Positions 52,784-62,200 of a DNA stretch of 64,000 bases are shown in pieces. The notes below the pieces were generated by a model, which was not told the DNA's origin, searched no databases, and worked only from the letters and a program-made list of their open reading frames with translations. Numbering within the stretch: position 1 is the stretch's first letter; every line of letters begins with the position of its first letter. Made by a program: the position numbers and the translations under genes. Source of the DNA: Ideonella benzenivorans (GTDB taxonomy: Bacteria > Pseudomonadota > Gammaproteobacteria > Burkholderiales > Burkholderiaceae_C). The stretch lies in NCBI RefSeq assembly GCF_020387415.1, contig NZ_JAGWCB010000020.1, positions 337,563 to 401,562 on the forward strand, read 5' to 3'.

Positions 52784-53441
52784 GCCGCTGACGCTCACCG
52801 TGCATGGCCTGCCCGGCAATGCGCCGGGGGTCCGCTCGCGTTGGAGCGGGCGCTTCACGCTGCTGCTGGTGGTGTTGGCCTGTGCAGCCCCGGTGGTGGC
52901 GTCGTACTTCACCTATTACGTGCTGCGGCCCCAGGGGCGCAGCAACTACGCCGAGCTGATCCAGCCCTCGCGCGGCCTGCCGGCCGACCTGCCCCTGCAA
53001 ACCCTGGACGGCCGCAGCGTGACGCCCGCGGCGCTCAAGCGGCAGTGGCTGCTGACGGTGGTGGCCGGGGGCGCCTGCGATACGGCTTGCGAGCGCATGC
53101 TGTTCGAGCAGCGTCAACTGCGTGAGATGCTGGGCCGCGAACGCGACCGGGTGGACAACCTGTGGCTGGTGCCCGACGACGCCCCGGTGCGGCCCGAGGT
53201 CTTGCAGGCGCTGACCCCCGGCACCTGGGTGCTGCGCGTGCCGCCCCAGGCCTTGGCGCAGTGGCTGCAGCCCACACCCGGCCATGCGCTGAACGAGCAC
53301 CTGTACGTGGTGGACCCGATGGGGGAGTGGATGATGCGCACCCCGTCGCAGCCCGAACCCAAGCGCTTTCACAAAGACCTGGAGCGGCTCCTGAGGGCGT
53401 CGGCCTTCTGGGACCGTCCGGGGCGGGAGGTGGGGCCATGA
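52734..53441 (+). CDS. Sco-like membrane thioredoxin-fold protein of the oxidase cluster
   Basis: A protein of up to 235 residues with one membrane helix (FTLLLVVLACAAPVVASYFT) and a periplasmic domain. It contains GGACDTACERMLFEQRQL, where CDTAC has the CxxxC spacing of the copper-binding Sco motif (CPDVC in the sco gene downstream). The later His used by Sco is not obvious: the C-terminal part reads HLYVVDPMGEWMMRTP. Start: ATG 52734 overlaps SURF1; GTG 52800 is an alternative. Commonly annotated as transmembrane cytochrome oxidase-associated protein. Copper or redox assembly is plausible. Confidence 0.75.
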   Translation: MSGSSSFARASHGPSPEPLTLTVHGLPGNAPGVRSRWSGRFTLLLVVLACAAPVVASYFTYYVLRPQGRSNYAELIQPSRGLPADLPLQTLDGRSVTPAALKRQWLLTVVAGGACDTACERMLFEQRQLREMLGRERDRVDNLWLVPDDAPVRPEVLQALTPGTWVLRVPPQALAQWLQPTPGHALNEHLYVVDPMGEWMMRTPSQPEPKRFHKDLERLLRASAFWDRPGREVGP

Positions 53442-54595
53442 TGAACGCGACGCCCGTGGACTGGAGCCCGGCCCTGGCCCTGCTGGCCGGCTCCGGCAGC
53501 GTGACGCTGCTGATCCTGCTGGGCCTGGCCTGGCGCTGGCGGGGGGCCAGCCGCCGTCAACGCCTGGCGGCGCTCACCACGCTGGCTCTGTTCCTGACGG
53601 TGGACCTGATCGCCTTTGGCGCCTTCACCCGCCTGACCGATTCCGGCCTGGGCTGCCCCGATTGGCCGGGCTGCTACGGCGAGGCCAGCCCGTTGGCGGC
53701 GCGTGACGCCATTCACGCCGCCCAGCAGGCCCTGCCCAGCGGTCCCGTCACCTGGTCCAAGGCCTGGGTGGAGATGACCCACCGCTACCTGGCCATGGTG
53801 CTGGGGGGCCTGATCTTGACCCTGGCCGTGGCCAGTTTGCGCTGGCGGCGCGAGCTGCCGCACTGCTGGCTGTGGCCGCTGCTCACGCTGGGCTGGGTCA
53901 TCGTGCAGGGCCTGTTCGGCCGCTACACCGTCACCTGGAAGCTCTATCCGGCCATCGTGACCGCCCACCTGCTCGGAGCGCAGTTGCTGCTGGCCCTGCT
54001 GATGATCCAGCACCGGGCCTACCAGAACCAAGCCCTGGCCCTGGGGCGGGGCCTGCGCACGGCGGTGGGGGGCGTGCTGGCCCTGGTGCTGACCCAGGTG
54101 ACCCTGGGCGGCTGGGTGAGCAGCAACTACGCTGTGCTCGCCTGCCAGGGCTTTCCCAGCTGCAATGGCCAGTGGTGGCCGCTGGCCGACTTTGCCCAGG
54201 GCTTCACCCTGCTGCGTGAGCTGGGCCGGGCCCACCATGGCGGCTACCTGGGCTGGGAGGCGCTGGTGGCCATCCACTGGGCCCACCGGCTGATGGCCGC
54301 GATGGTGGCCCTGGCCATCACGGCGCTGGCTGTGGCCTTGTGGCGCCGGGGGGCGGCTTATCACCGTGGCGCGGCCATGCTGGCCGGCCTGCTGGCCCTG
54401 CAGGCTCTGACCGGCATCGGCAACGTGGTGCTGCAGTGGCCTCTGGCGGGGGCGCTGCTCCATTCGGTGGGCGCTGCCGCCCTGGTGGCCACGCTGGTGG
54501 GCCTGCTGGCACGCCGCGAGCCGCGTTCCATCACCGTCCCGCAGGCAGTTGCCAAGCCAGCCTGGCGGGCACAGCAACAGGTGGTGCTGCCATGA
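53438..54595 (+). CDS. ctaA: Heme A synthase (COX15/CtaA)
   Basis: Converts heme O to heme A. The 385 residues (ATG 53438, ATGA overlap with the gene before) form eight membrane helices. Conserved features: [22 protein letters not shown], the heme His in [27 protein letters not shown], the second-half [13 protein letters not shown] and [10 protein letters not shown]. Followed by ctaB with an ATGA overlap. Confidence 0.95.
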   Translation: MMNATPVDWSPALALLAGSGSVTLLILLGLAWRWRGASRRQRLAALTTLALFLTVDLIAFGAFTRLTDSGLGCPDWPGCYGEASPLAARDAIHAAQQALPSGPVTWSKAWVEMTHRYLAMVLGGLILTLAVASLRWRRELPHCWLWPLLTLGWVIVQGLFGRYTVTWKLYPAIVTAHLLGAQLLLALLMIQHRAYQNQALALGRGLRTAVGGVLALVLTQVTLGGWVSSNYAVLACQGFPSCNGQWWPLADFAQGFTLLRELGRAHHGGYLGWEALVAIHWAHRLMAAMVALAITALAVALWRRGAAYHRGAAMLAGLLALQALTGIGNVVLQWPLAGALLHSVGAAALVATLVGLLARREPRSITVPQAVAKPAWRAQQQVVLP

Positions 54596-55521
54596 ACACG
54601 AACACACAGCTCCTCGCCGCACCGTCCGTTTGGGGCCGCTGGCGCCACAAGTGGCGACAGTTCCATGCGCTGACCAAGCCGCGCGTGGTCCAGCTCATCG
54701 TGTTTTGCGCCGTCATCGGCATGCTGCTGGCCAGCCCGGGCTGGCCGGACTGGCAGGTGCTGCTGGCCGGCACGGCGGGCATCTGGTGGGTGGCCAGCGC
54801 GGCGGCGGCCTTCAACTGCCTGGTAGAGCGCGAGCTGGATCGCCGCATGCAGCGCACCGCCTGGCGCCCCACGGCCCGGGGCGAGCTGTCGCCGCGGGAA
54901 ACGCTGGTCTTCTCGCTGACCCTGTGTGCCCTGGGCGGCGGGGTGCTGCTGGTGTGGGTCAATGCGCTGACCCTGGTGCTGACCCTGGCCACCTTTGTCG
55001 GCTACGCGGTCGTCTACACCCTCTGGCTCAAGCCGCGCACCCCTCAGAACATCGTGATCGGCGGGGCCTCCGGGGCCATGCCGCCGGTGCTGGGTTGGGC
55101 CGCGGTGCGGGGCGATGTCGGCCCCGAGGCCTGGCTGCTGTGCCTGATCATCTTCCTCTGGACGCCGCCGCACTTCTGGTCCCTGGCCCTGTACCGGATG
55201 GAGGACTACCGCCGGGCCGGCCTGCCCATGCTGCCGGTCACCCACGGGCCTGAGCTGACCCGCCTGCACATCTTCCTCTACACCGTGGTGCTGCTGGCGG
55301 GCACGCTGATGCCCTTCATCTACGGCATGAGCGGCTGGATCTACCTCGTGAGCGCGATCACGTTGGGGTTGTGCTTCATGGTGTATGGTTTCAGGCTCTG
55401 GCGGCAGTACAGCGAGGCGCTGGCCCGCCGCACCTTCTGGTTCTCGATCCTGTACCTGTCGCTGCTGTTCGCGGCCCTGCTGCTGGACCACTACATCAGC
55501 CCCTGGCTGGGGCCTTCCTGA
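54592..55521 (+). CDS. ctaB: Protoheme IX farnesyltransferase (heme O synthase)
   Basis: Adds the farnesyl group to heme B, giving heme O for CtaA. The 309-residue UbiA-family membrane protein shows [17 protein letters not shown], the prenyl-diphosphate Asp motif [32 protein letters not shown] and [14 protein letters not shown]. Also known as cyoE. Overlaps ctaA by four bases; the sco gene starts seven bases after its end. Confidence 0.96.
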   Translation: MNTNTQLLAAPSVWGRWRHKWRQFHALTKPRVVQLIVFCAVIGMLLASPGWPDWQVLLAGTAGIWWVASAAAAFNCLVERELDRRMQRTAWRPTARGELSPRETLVFSLTLCALGGGVLLVWVNALTLVLTLATFVGYAVVYTLWLKPRTPQNIVIGGASGAMPPVLGWAAVRGDVGPEAWLLCLIIFLWTPPHFWSLALYRMEDYRRAGLPMLPVTHGPELTRLHIFLYTVVLLAGTLMPFIYGMSGWIYLVSAITLGLCFMVYGFRLWRQYSEALARRTFWFSILYLSLLFAALLLDHYISPWLGPS

Positions 55522-55528
55522 TCCGATC

Positions 55529-56164
55529 ATGACCCTGTCCCGCCGTCACGCGCTCCTGGCCTCCCTCTCCACGCTCACCACCCTGGCCGCCTGCGACGGG
55601 CAGGTCTTCAAGAGCGGCGACGTGCCGGCCCATGCTCCCTTCAAGGGCATCGACATCACCGGGGCCACCTACGCGCGCGAGTTGCACCTGACCGACATGA
55701 ACGGCCAGCCGCGCACCCTGGCCGATTTCAAGGGCAAGGTCGTGGTGGTGTTCTTCGGTTATGTGCAGTGCCCCGATGTGTGCCCCACCACGCTGGCCGA
55801 ACTGTCGGCCGTCAAGCAGCAACTGGGCGATGCTGGCAAGGACGTGCAGAGCATCTTCGTCACCGTGGACCCGGAGCGCGACACACCGGAGATCCTGAAG
55901 GCCTACATGGGCAGTTTCGGCGGCAGCGACTTCCTGGCCCTGCACGGCACGCCGGAGGAAACCGCCGCCGCCGCCAAGGAATTCAAGATCTTCTACGCCA
56001 AGGTGCCCGGCAAGACGCCGTCGACCTACACGGTAGACCACACCGCCGGCTCCTACCTCTTCGACCGGGCGGGCCGGGTGCGGGTGTTCAGTCGCTACGG
56101 CGCAGGTCCGGAGGCCCTGGCCGCAGACCTGAAGATCCTGCTGGCGGAGAAGGCTGCCGCCTGA
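55529..56164 (+). CDS. SCO1/SenC-family copper chaperone lipoprotein
   Basis: Delivers copper to CuA of subunit II. ATG 55529 gives 211 residues with a lipoprotein signal (TLTTLAAC, Cys about residue 22). The Sco domain carries the copper motif CPDVCPTTLAEL (about 81-85) and the distal His in STYTVDHTAGSYLFD. It is the last gene of the oxidase operon, followed by a strong terminator. Confidence 0.95.
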   Translation: MTLSRRHALLASLSTLTTLAACDGQVFKSGDVPAHAPFKGIDITGATYARELHLTDMNGQPRTLADFKGKVVVVFFGYVQCPDVCPTTLAELSAVKQQLGDAGKDVQSIFVTVDPERDTPEILKAYMGSFGGSDFLALHGTPEETAAAAKEFKIFYAKVPGKTPSTYTVDHTAGSYLFDRAGRVRVFSRYGAGPEALAADLKILLAEKAAA

Positions 56165-56186
56165 AACGGCGACGACGCGGCATGAA

Positions 56187-56220
56187 AGCAAACGGCTCCC
56201 CGCGGGAAGCCGTTTTTGCT
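56187..56220. terminator. Bidirectional intrinsic terminator between sco and rpoH
   Basis: AAACGGCT (56190-56197) pairs with AGCCGTTT (56208-56215) around a GC-rich loop, with a T-run (56213-56217) on the plus strand and A residues on the other side. Extended symmetry (AGCAAACGG / CCGTTTTTGCT) suits termination in both directions for these convergent genes. Confidence 0.85.
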
Positions 56221-56256
56221 GAAGGAGGCCGACGGACAGGGCCGGCCCTGTGGGCG

Positions 56257-57183
56257 TCAGGCCGTTTCCAGCGCCTTGCGCATCTTCTTCAGCGCGGCCA
56301 CCTCGATCTGGCGGATGCGCTCGGCGCTGACGCCGTACTCGGCGGCCAGCTCGTGCAGGGTCATGCCGCCGCTGGCGTCGTCGTTCACCTTCAGCCAGCG
56401 TTCCTCGACGATGCGGCGGCTGCGGTCGTCCAGCTTGTCCAGCGCGTGCTGAATGCCATGGGAGCTCATCAGGTCGCGGCTGCGACCTTCCAGCACCCGG
56501 GTGGGTTCCTGGCTGTCGTCGGCCAGGTAGGCGATCGGGGCGTAGCTCTCCTCGCCGTCCTCGGTCTGCGGCTCCAGGGCCACGTCACCGCCGGACAGCC
56601 GGGTCTCCATCTCGACCACTTCCTCCGGCTTGACATTCAGCTCCCGCGCCATCACATCCACCTCATCGGGCGTCAGCGTGTTGCGGAAAGTCTCATGGTC
56701 ACCGGCTTGGTCCTTCAACCCCTGCTTCATCGAGCGCAGGTTGAAGAAGAGCTTGCGCTGGGCCTTGGTGGTGGCCACCTTGACCATGCGCCAGTTCTTC
56801 AGGATGTACTCGTGGATCTCGGCCTTGATCCAGTGCAGGGCATAGGACACCAAGCGCACGCCCTGATCAGGGTCGAAGCGCTTGACGGCCTTCATCAGGC
56901 CGACATTGCCCTCCTGGATCAGGTCGCCCTGCGGCAGGCCGTAACCCAGGTACTGGCGGGAGACGGAGACAACCAACCGCAGGTGCGACAGCACCAGCCG
57001 ACCGGCAGCCTGGACATCGCCATCCTGCTGCAACTCACGGGCCAAGCGGGATTCCTCCTCGGCCGTGAGCATCGGAATCTGGTTGACCGCCGTGATGTAG
57101 GCGTCCAGATTGCCGATGGGCGGCACCAGAGCCCACGGGTCACGCAGAGCGAGAGCGTTGGTGGTGGTGTTCGTCATGTTCAT
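56257..57183 (-). CDS. rpoH: RNA polymerase sigma factor RpoH (sigma-32)
   Basis: Heat-shock sigma factor. ATG 57183 ([20 protein letters not shown]) or ATG 57177 is the start; the longer frame to 57234 runs through the CIRCE operator and is rejected. The 308 residues show region 2 ([57 protein letters not shown]), the RpoH box region ([14 protein letters not shown]) and region 4 ([20 protein letters not shown]). Convergent with sco. Regulation appears to include HrcA through the CIRCE element in its promoter. Confidence 0.96.
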   Translation of the reverse strand: MNMTNTTTNALALRDPWALVPPIGNLDAYITAVNQIPMLTAEEESRLARELQQDGDVQAAGRLVLSHLRLVVSVSRQYLGYGLPQGDLIQEGNVGLMKAVKRFDPDQGVRLVSYALHWIKAEIHEYILKNWRMVKVATTKAQRKLFFNLRSMKQGLKDQAGDHETFRNTLTPDEVDVMARELNVKPEEVVEMETRLSGGDVALEPQTEDGEESYAPIAYLADDSQEPTRVLEGRSRDLMSSHGIQHALDKLDDRSRRIVEERWLKVNDDASGGMTLHELAAEYGVSAERIRQIEVAALKKMRKALETA

Positions 57184-57220
57184 GGTCGTTGAGACCCCGA
57201 GAAGCCAGGGAAGTTCCCAA

Positions 57221-57250
57221 ATACTAGCACTCACGGGAAGGGAGTGCTAA
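57221..57250 (-). promoter_or_regulatory. rpoH promoter
   Basis: On the minus strand TTAGCA (57250-57245), an 18-bp spacer and TAGTAT (57226-57221) form a plausible sigma-70 promoter; transcription would begin near 57214, leaving a 30-nt leader. The CIRCE inverted repeat overlies both hexamers. Confidence 0.55.
57224..57250. promoter_or_regulatory. CIRCE operator (HrcA-binding inverted repeat)
   Basis: The plus strand reads CTAGCACTC, nine bases, GAGTGCTAA; the consensus is TTAGCACTC-N9-GAGTGCTAA, so only the first base deviates. This is the known binding site of the heat-shock repressor HrcA. Its place across the -35 to -10 region predicts direct repression of rpoH by HrcA at normal temperature. 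Confidence 0.88.
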
Positions 57251-57295
57251 GTCCTTGCCAATGCCTGTGAATCCGCTGCTGGAGGGGTTGGGCGA

Positions 57296-58171
57296 TCAGC
57301 AACCGATCCAGTGGTCGATGGAGGTCAGACGTCCGCCCTTGAAACGGAAATCCCAGCCTGTCTCCAAGGAGGCACCGGGGGCGGGTGCCAGACGCAGCGT
57401 GTGGTCGTCGACTCGAAGCTTTTCGATGCCCGCCAGCGCCTGGAGCTTCTCCGGCGTCAGGTCGGCCCAGGCGCCGGGCAGGCCGTTCCATTGAACGTCT
57501 GCAGACCCGTTGGCCAGCAGTTGCCGCAGCACGGCGGTCTTGCCGTCCGACTCGAAGACAGCACCGCGGAAGGTGAGCAGGCGGGTGCCCTCCGACTCAT
57601 AGGCGCTGTCGCATTGGTAGGGCGATGGCTCGGACTTCAAGGGGGCGCCCAGCGCGTCCTTCACCTTGGCGAGTTCCACGGGCGCCATGTCCAGCATCAA
57701 CTTGCCCACCTGGAACTTCAGGGAGGACGAGGAAGCGCCGGCTTCCTTGTTGGCGGGCGTGGCCGAAGTCCCTGGGCAGACCTCACTGGCAAAAGCCGCC
57801 GGGTCGACCTGGGGTGACTTGTGGCGGCAAGCCTGCTCGCAGTAGCGGTCGAACGCCTCGCGGCTGAAACCACCAGCCTTTTCCAGCGTGACCAGCCGGT
57901 CTCGTGCCGCAGCAGGCAGATACAGGGTCATCTCGGAACTGCAGGTGTCCTCGTAGGCGCATGAGGCCAGAACCTCCTGAGCCGCTGCGCAGGAGCCTGT
58001 CACGCTCGAGGCCGGGCTGCTGGGGGGCGTGGCTGCCGATGTGGCGGCACTGGCGGAAACCTCTGCGACCGGCGCGGACGCTGCGGGAGGAGAGTCCGAT
58101 TTCGGCGTACAGGCGCTGGCGAGGAGGAGCAGTGCGAATGCGGCGGGCTGCCAGACGGGTTGAGAGCTCAT
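57296..58171 (-). CDS. Lipoprotein of unknown function at the end of the T6SS effector operon
   Basis: A 291-residue product from ATG 58171 (MSSQPVWQP), coupled to the gene before it by ATGA. It has a lipoprotein signal (LLLLASAC, Cys about 21), a Ser/Ala/Pro-rich linker and a cysteine-rich module (GSCAAAQ, ASCAYEDTCSS, YCEQACRHK, EVCPG; eight cysteines, probably four disulfides). A C-terminal beta-rich domain ends in FRFKGGRLTSIDHWIGC. I do not recognise a family. Export to the periplasm and its position fit an immunity or accessory protein, but that is inference. Base composition is less GC-rich than the housekeeping genes. Confidence 0.72.
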   Translation of the reverse strand: MSSQPVWQPAAFALLLLASACTPKSDSPPAASAPVAEVSASAATSAATPPSSPASSVTGSCAAAQEVLASCAYEDTCSSEMTLYLPAAARDRLVTLEKAGGFSREAFDRYCEQACRHKSPQVDPAAFASEVCPGTSATPANKEAGASSSSLKFQVGKLMLDMAPVELAKVKDALGAPLKSEPSPYQCDSAYESEGTRLLTFRGAVFESDGKTAVLRQLLANGSADVQWNGLPGAWADLTPEKLQALAGIEKLRVDDHTLRLAPAPGASLETGWDFRFKGGRLTSIDHWIGC

Positions 58172-59259
58172 GCGCTGAAGACCTGCACCACATGCCGGAT
58201 CCAGAAGGTCCAGGCCACGAGGCCTGTGGCCATGCAACCCAGGTAGTAAGCCTTTTCCCAAGGGGCAAAGACCGCCTGTCGGGCGGGAATGATGCGCACA
58301 CCAGGCAAGGGCTGGCCATTGGTGGGCACCGCACCATCGGGAAAGCGCATCTCCTGGCTGCTCCACTCAGCGATGACCTTGCCCAGCACAAAGGGAAAGG
58401 CGATGACAAGCCCGATGGCGAGTACGGCGTAGAACAGCGCCACCAGCGGGCGCGGCCAACGCGGCAGACCGTCCTCGCCCACCTCGATCAGGTAGGTGAT
58501 GAAGCTCTGCTTGCAGGCCTCGAAGAAGGTCAGCCGGCCTGCGGGAACCAGACGCACACACTCGGGCAGGTGCGCGTCGTCTCGGGCCATGTAGCGTCGC
58601 AGGAACTCGTAGAGCGCCAGCGCATGGTCGATGCTGGGGATCATGGCTGCCAGCAAGGCGGTTTGCTCGGGCTCGCCCTGTGCGTTGCGGCGCACAGCCC
58701 GCAGGTGGAAGGTTTGAGCGGCCGTGGCGCTCATGATGACGCGCTCAATGGCGAAGTCGCAGTCGTCCCAGCTCCAGGTGCGAAAGCGGATATCACGCAC
58801 GCGTTTGACCCGAGCTGTGGGATCGGCACAGACGATCTGGCGGGTTTGGCGGTTGAGAAGAACTAGGGTTTCTGCGACGCGGTTAAGGTCTGCGCTAATG
58901 AATATTGAACCAAATATCATCATGAGGATGGCCATTGTGCCCATTCCGAGGAATCCAAATTGATCTCCCTTGAGCAATCCTAGGCCAATAGACATCGCTG
59001 CCATGAACGCGGAAGAAAATATAAAAAATATGCCTGCAAATATACCTAGCCCCCTTCCTGCTCTCGCCCCCACAGCGAGAATTGCCTTCTCGGAGTCCAA
59101 TGCGGTGATGGTTCCCAAAGTGCCCAGCACTTCACTGCTGGCCGGTGCGTCTTTGGGCAAATAGCTCAGTGGACCCAGTCCCTTCAGGGTCTGGGTCCAA
59201 GCCCTGGTGTCTTCCGGGCGTGCTGTCGGGGTGTCGGGCGTTGTCGAGCTTGAGTTCAT
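58168..59259 (-). CDS. Four-helix membrane protein, DUF6708-like, T6SS-associated
   Basis: A 363-residue protein with four predicted membrane helices (GIFAGIFFIFSSAFMAAMS and MGTMAILMMIFGSIFI near residues 72-115, PLVALFYAVLAIGLVIAFP and YYLGCMATGLVAWTFWI near the C-terminus). A cytosolic domain lies between the pairs (RFRTWSWDDCDFAIERV). It resembles DUF6708 proteins encoded beside T6SS effectors; that family label is from memory. ATGA overlaps on both sides tie it to the effector and the lipoprotein gene. Part of the coding region (58861-59055) is strikingly AT-rich. Candidate immunity protein or effector-loading factor. Confidence 0.72.
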   Translation of the reverse strand: MNSSSTTPDTPTARPEDTRAWTQTLKGLGPLSYLPKDAPASSEVLGTLGTITALDSEKAILAVGARAGRGLGIFAGIFFIFSSAFMAAMSIGLGLLKGDQFGFLGMGTMAILMMIFGSIFISADLNRVAETLVLLNRQTRQIVCADPTARVKRVRDIRFRTWSWDDCDFAIERVIMSATAAQTFHLRAVRRNAQGEPEQTALLAAMIPSIDHALALYEFLRRYMARDDAHLPECVRLVPAGRLTFFEACKQSFITYLIEVGEDGLPRWPRPLVALFYAVLAIGLVIAFPFVLGKVIAEWSSQEMRFPDGAVPTNGQPLPGVRIIPARQAVFAPWEKAYYLGCMATGLVAWTFWIRHVVQVFSA

Positions 59260-62200
59260 GTCGGAGAGTAGCTGTCGGTGCGCCCTGTGCTATCTGGCAT
59301 CACCCAGGTGGGGGCTGTCTTGGCCAGGGGAAGGTATTTCACCGTCAGCTTGGCCTGGGTGATGGTGTACTGGTTTTTGGACAGGATTTGGCCAGTTGCG
59401 GGATCCCGATTGCCTGCCAGCAGCACGGGTGCCTGAATCATCAACCGCACTTGGGCACTGCTGGCATCCACCTTGCTCAGGTCGGTCAGCAGCGGTCGCC
59501 CAAAGCCGCCGGTGCGCAGCCCCGCCGGGATGGCAGGTGAAGACTTCTCGCCATTGAGGTGCAGGGTGTCGGTGACCACCAAGCTGCCCTGCTGGCGGTC
59601 GGTGAGCTCCAGCCGATAATCCAGAACGGATTGTGGATCCAGTGCCGGAGCCGTGATGCTGACCTGCGTGGTGTGGACACCAAAGCCGCCATTGCCCGTG
59701 AGGCTGACCTCAAGTGGCAGACTGAACAGTGCGTTGTAGGCAGCCACTTCGGCGTCCGGCTTGAACTTCTGTGGCGCCGTGCCTGCAATGCTCTGCTTGA
59801 GCCAGGATTCGATGGGGTCGTCGGTTGTTTCAGCCGCTTGATATGCCAGGTACAGGCCAATCACAACCAAGCCCACGGTGAGAATGGCCCAACCGGCGGG
59901 GCCGATGCCTAGAAGCGTTCCTCCGACCAGAGAGGCTGTGCCTGCTTCTGCAGCGGCAACGCCGCTTGCCGTTAAAGCGCCAGCAACGGACGTCGACGCT
60001 CCAAGAGCGTTCACTACACCGAGCCCGAAGACCCAGCGACTTGCATCCTCGTCGCCGGCGTCTCTTAATGTCGAGTATTTGGCGAAGCTGCTGATCGACA
60101 TTCCGATTCCTGACGCGCCTCCCAGCACACCTCCCAACGCCGCAGCTCCGCGCACAAAGCCAGCCATGTTGCCGACCAGCTTGATACCCTGGGTATGCGC
60201 CCCAGCCTGGATGGCCGCAGCGGCAATTTCGGAGGTGGCGCCCAGCATGCCGGCCATGGCCGCGTAATACGCGGCGCTGAGTTCCACGCCCTTGGAAGCG
60301 CTGCCTTCACCCTCCAGATCTTTCTGGGCCTGGAGGAAGCTGAGTGTCTGGAACACCAGCACGCCGCTGGCCAATAGGCCGTTGGCACCCCCCTCACGGG
60401 CCAGTTTGATTCCCCGGGCCAGGACATTTCTTGGCGTTGCAGCGTGGATGTCTGGTGTGGCGGGGGCGCCGGGGGCTTGACCGCGTGGGCCTGAACCGGT
60501 GGACGGGGACACCAGGGTGACATCGCCGGTATCCACCCAGCGGCTGCCTCGCCACACCGAAGCCACGGCGTAGCGGGTGATGAGGATGGCGGTCCCCCCC
60601 TTGGCTCGGATGACATCCGCAACTTCCAGAAGATCGTAGCGCCAACTGACCGTGTTGACCTTGCGTACGGTGCGCACCCGAGCGGCTGCGGGCTGACCCC
60701 AGCCTGCCGTCTTGGCGTCCATCAGAGCTTGCCAGGGCGACATGCGTTGCTGAACGGGCTGCATGCGCACGCCGGTCCACAGCGCAGTGAGAAGAACAGC
60801 CTTGGCAGCAGCTTTTCCGAGAGGGGCGACGGCAGTGTCGGTGGCAGCCGCCACGCAATGCAGCAGCTTGGCCAGGGCGTCTGCGACTGGGTCCTTGGCA
60901 CCTTCGCGCAGACGTTGCACCAATGCGGCCTGCGTCCCCGTGAGTGATTTGAAGAACTCGTCGGCTGCAGCCCAGGCATTCTTGGCCGAATCCCATGCCG
61001 GGGGCATGAGGTCCTTGGCATCACCCAGGCGCGCAATCAGGGTCTTGTTGTTGCCAGCCAGGGCCTGCCAAATGATGTTGCCCGGATCGCTGACGTCGCC
61101 GTTGATCCAGGCTTGCAACAGGGTGCGTTCTGCGGCTTGGCTGCCGGCGCCATGCAGGCAACTTGCTGCAGCGATGGCACATTGCAGACCTTCGTCGAGC
61201 ACTTGACTGTCAAAGTCATGGCGGATGATCGCAGCCAGTCGTGAACTCTTGATCGCACTGACCCAGTCGGCCGCCAGACGTGGCAGCCGTGTGTCAATTG
61301 GCTTGAGCTTGTTGGCGCGCTCTTTCAGCGCGTTGTCGAGTGCAGGCTGACTGTATGCGGTGGCGTACTTCTCGTTCCAGCGTTTGAGGTCGTTCTGCAA
61401 CTCGCATTGCTTCTTGAAGCCTGCAGCGGCGCGATTGACAAATTCATGACGCACATAGGCCGCCAGCACCTGGGCGCGCTCGACTTGTGCTGCGTTGCGG
61501 AAGGCGTTGATGGCCATGGCCACCCCCAGGTCGTCGTCCAGCGCGATGATGGCGCCGGTCTTCGCTTGGGTCTGCGCGGAAAATCGGGCCATGGTGTCAG
61601 CCAGGGCCTTGCTCTGTGCAGAGCGGTTGAGCACGGTCTCGAAGCACGCACCATTCAAGGCATTGCGTGTGGCGTCATCAGCGTAGTCGGCGACGATGGT
61701 GTTCACGGACGCCGACATGGGAGCGCCGAAGCGCACTGCGTTGGATGCCTTGCTGGTGCTGCCCAACGAGCCGGCGGCCGCGGCCATGACATCCAGCTTG
61801 GTCATGCGCTGATCGCGGCATTTGTCCGTGTTCTTCGCGTAAGCGTTCAGAACGTCTTGAGTCCAACGGTAGCGGCTGAATGCCAGCCACACCGAGGCGG
61901 ACTTCTTGGGGTCGATGGCTATGACCTGCGCTGGCACGTTGTGCCCGGATCGCTTGCACAGCGCCGACATAGGCGGTTGCTGACTGGGCGACGCGGGGCA
62001 GCTGGAAGGGGAGGGCATCTTGCGAAGCAGGCCCTCGCGATCCACCAGGTAGATATCCCAGCTCAAGTCTGGGTGGAGGATGTAAAGGTAGCCCGCAGGC
62101 AGGCTGCGCAGCACCATCCAGCTTTCCTTTAGGTCGGCGGCGCTGTAGCGATTGTCGAGTTGCTTGAGCCCATCTGTCTTGCCGCACAGGGCGATGGGTA

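Noticed and set aside
57184..57234. An extended rpoH start at 57234 (MSASIWELPWLLG)
   Set aside because: The extension would be translated from the promoter and CIRCE operator region, which lies at 57221-57250; the family start fits 57183 or 57177.
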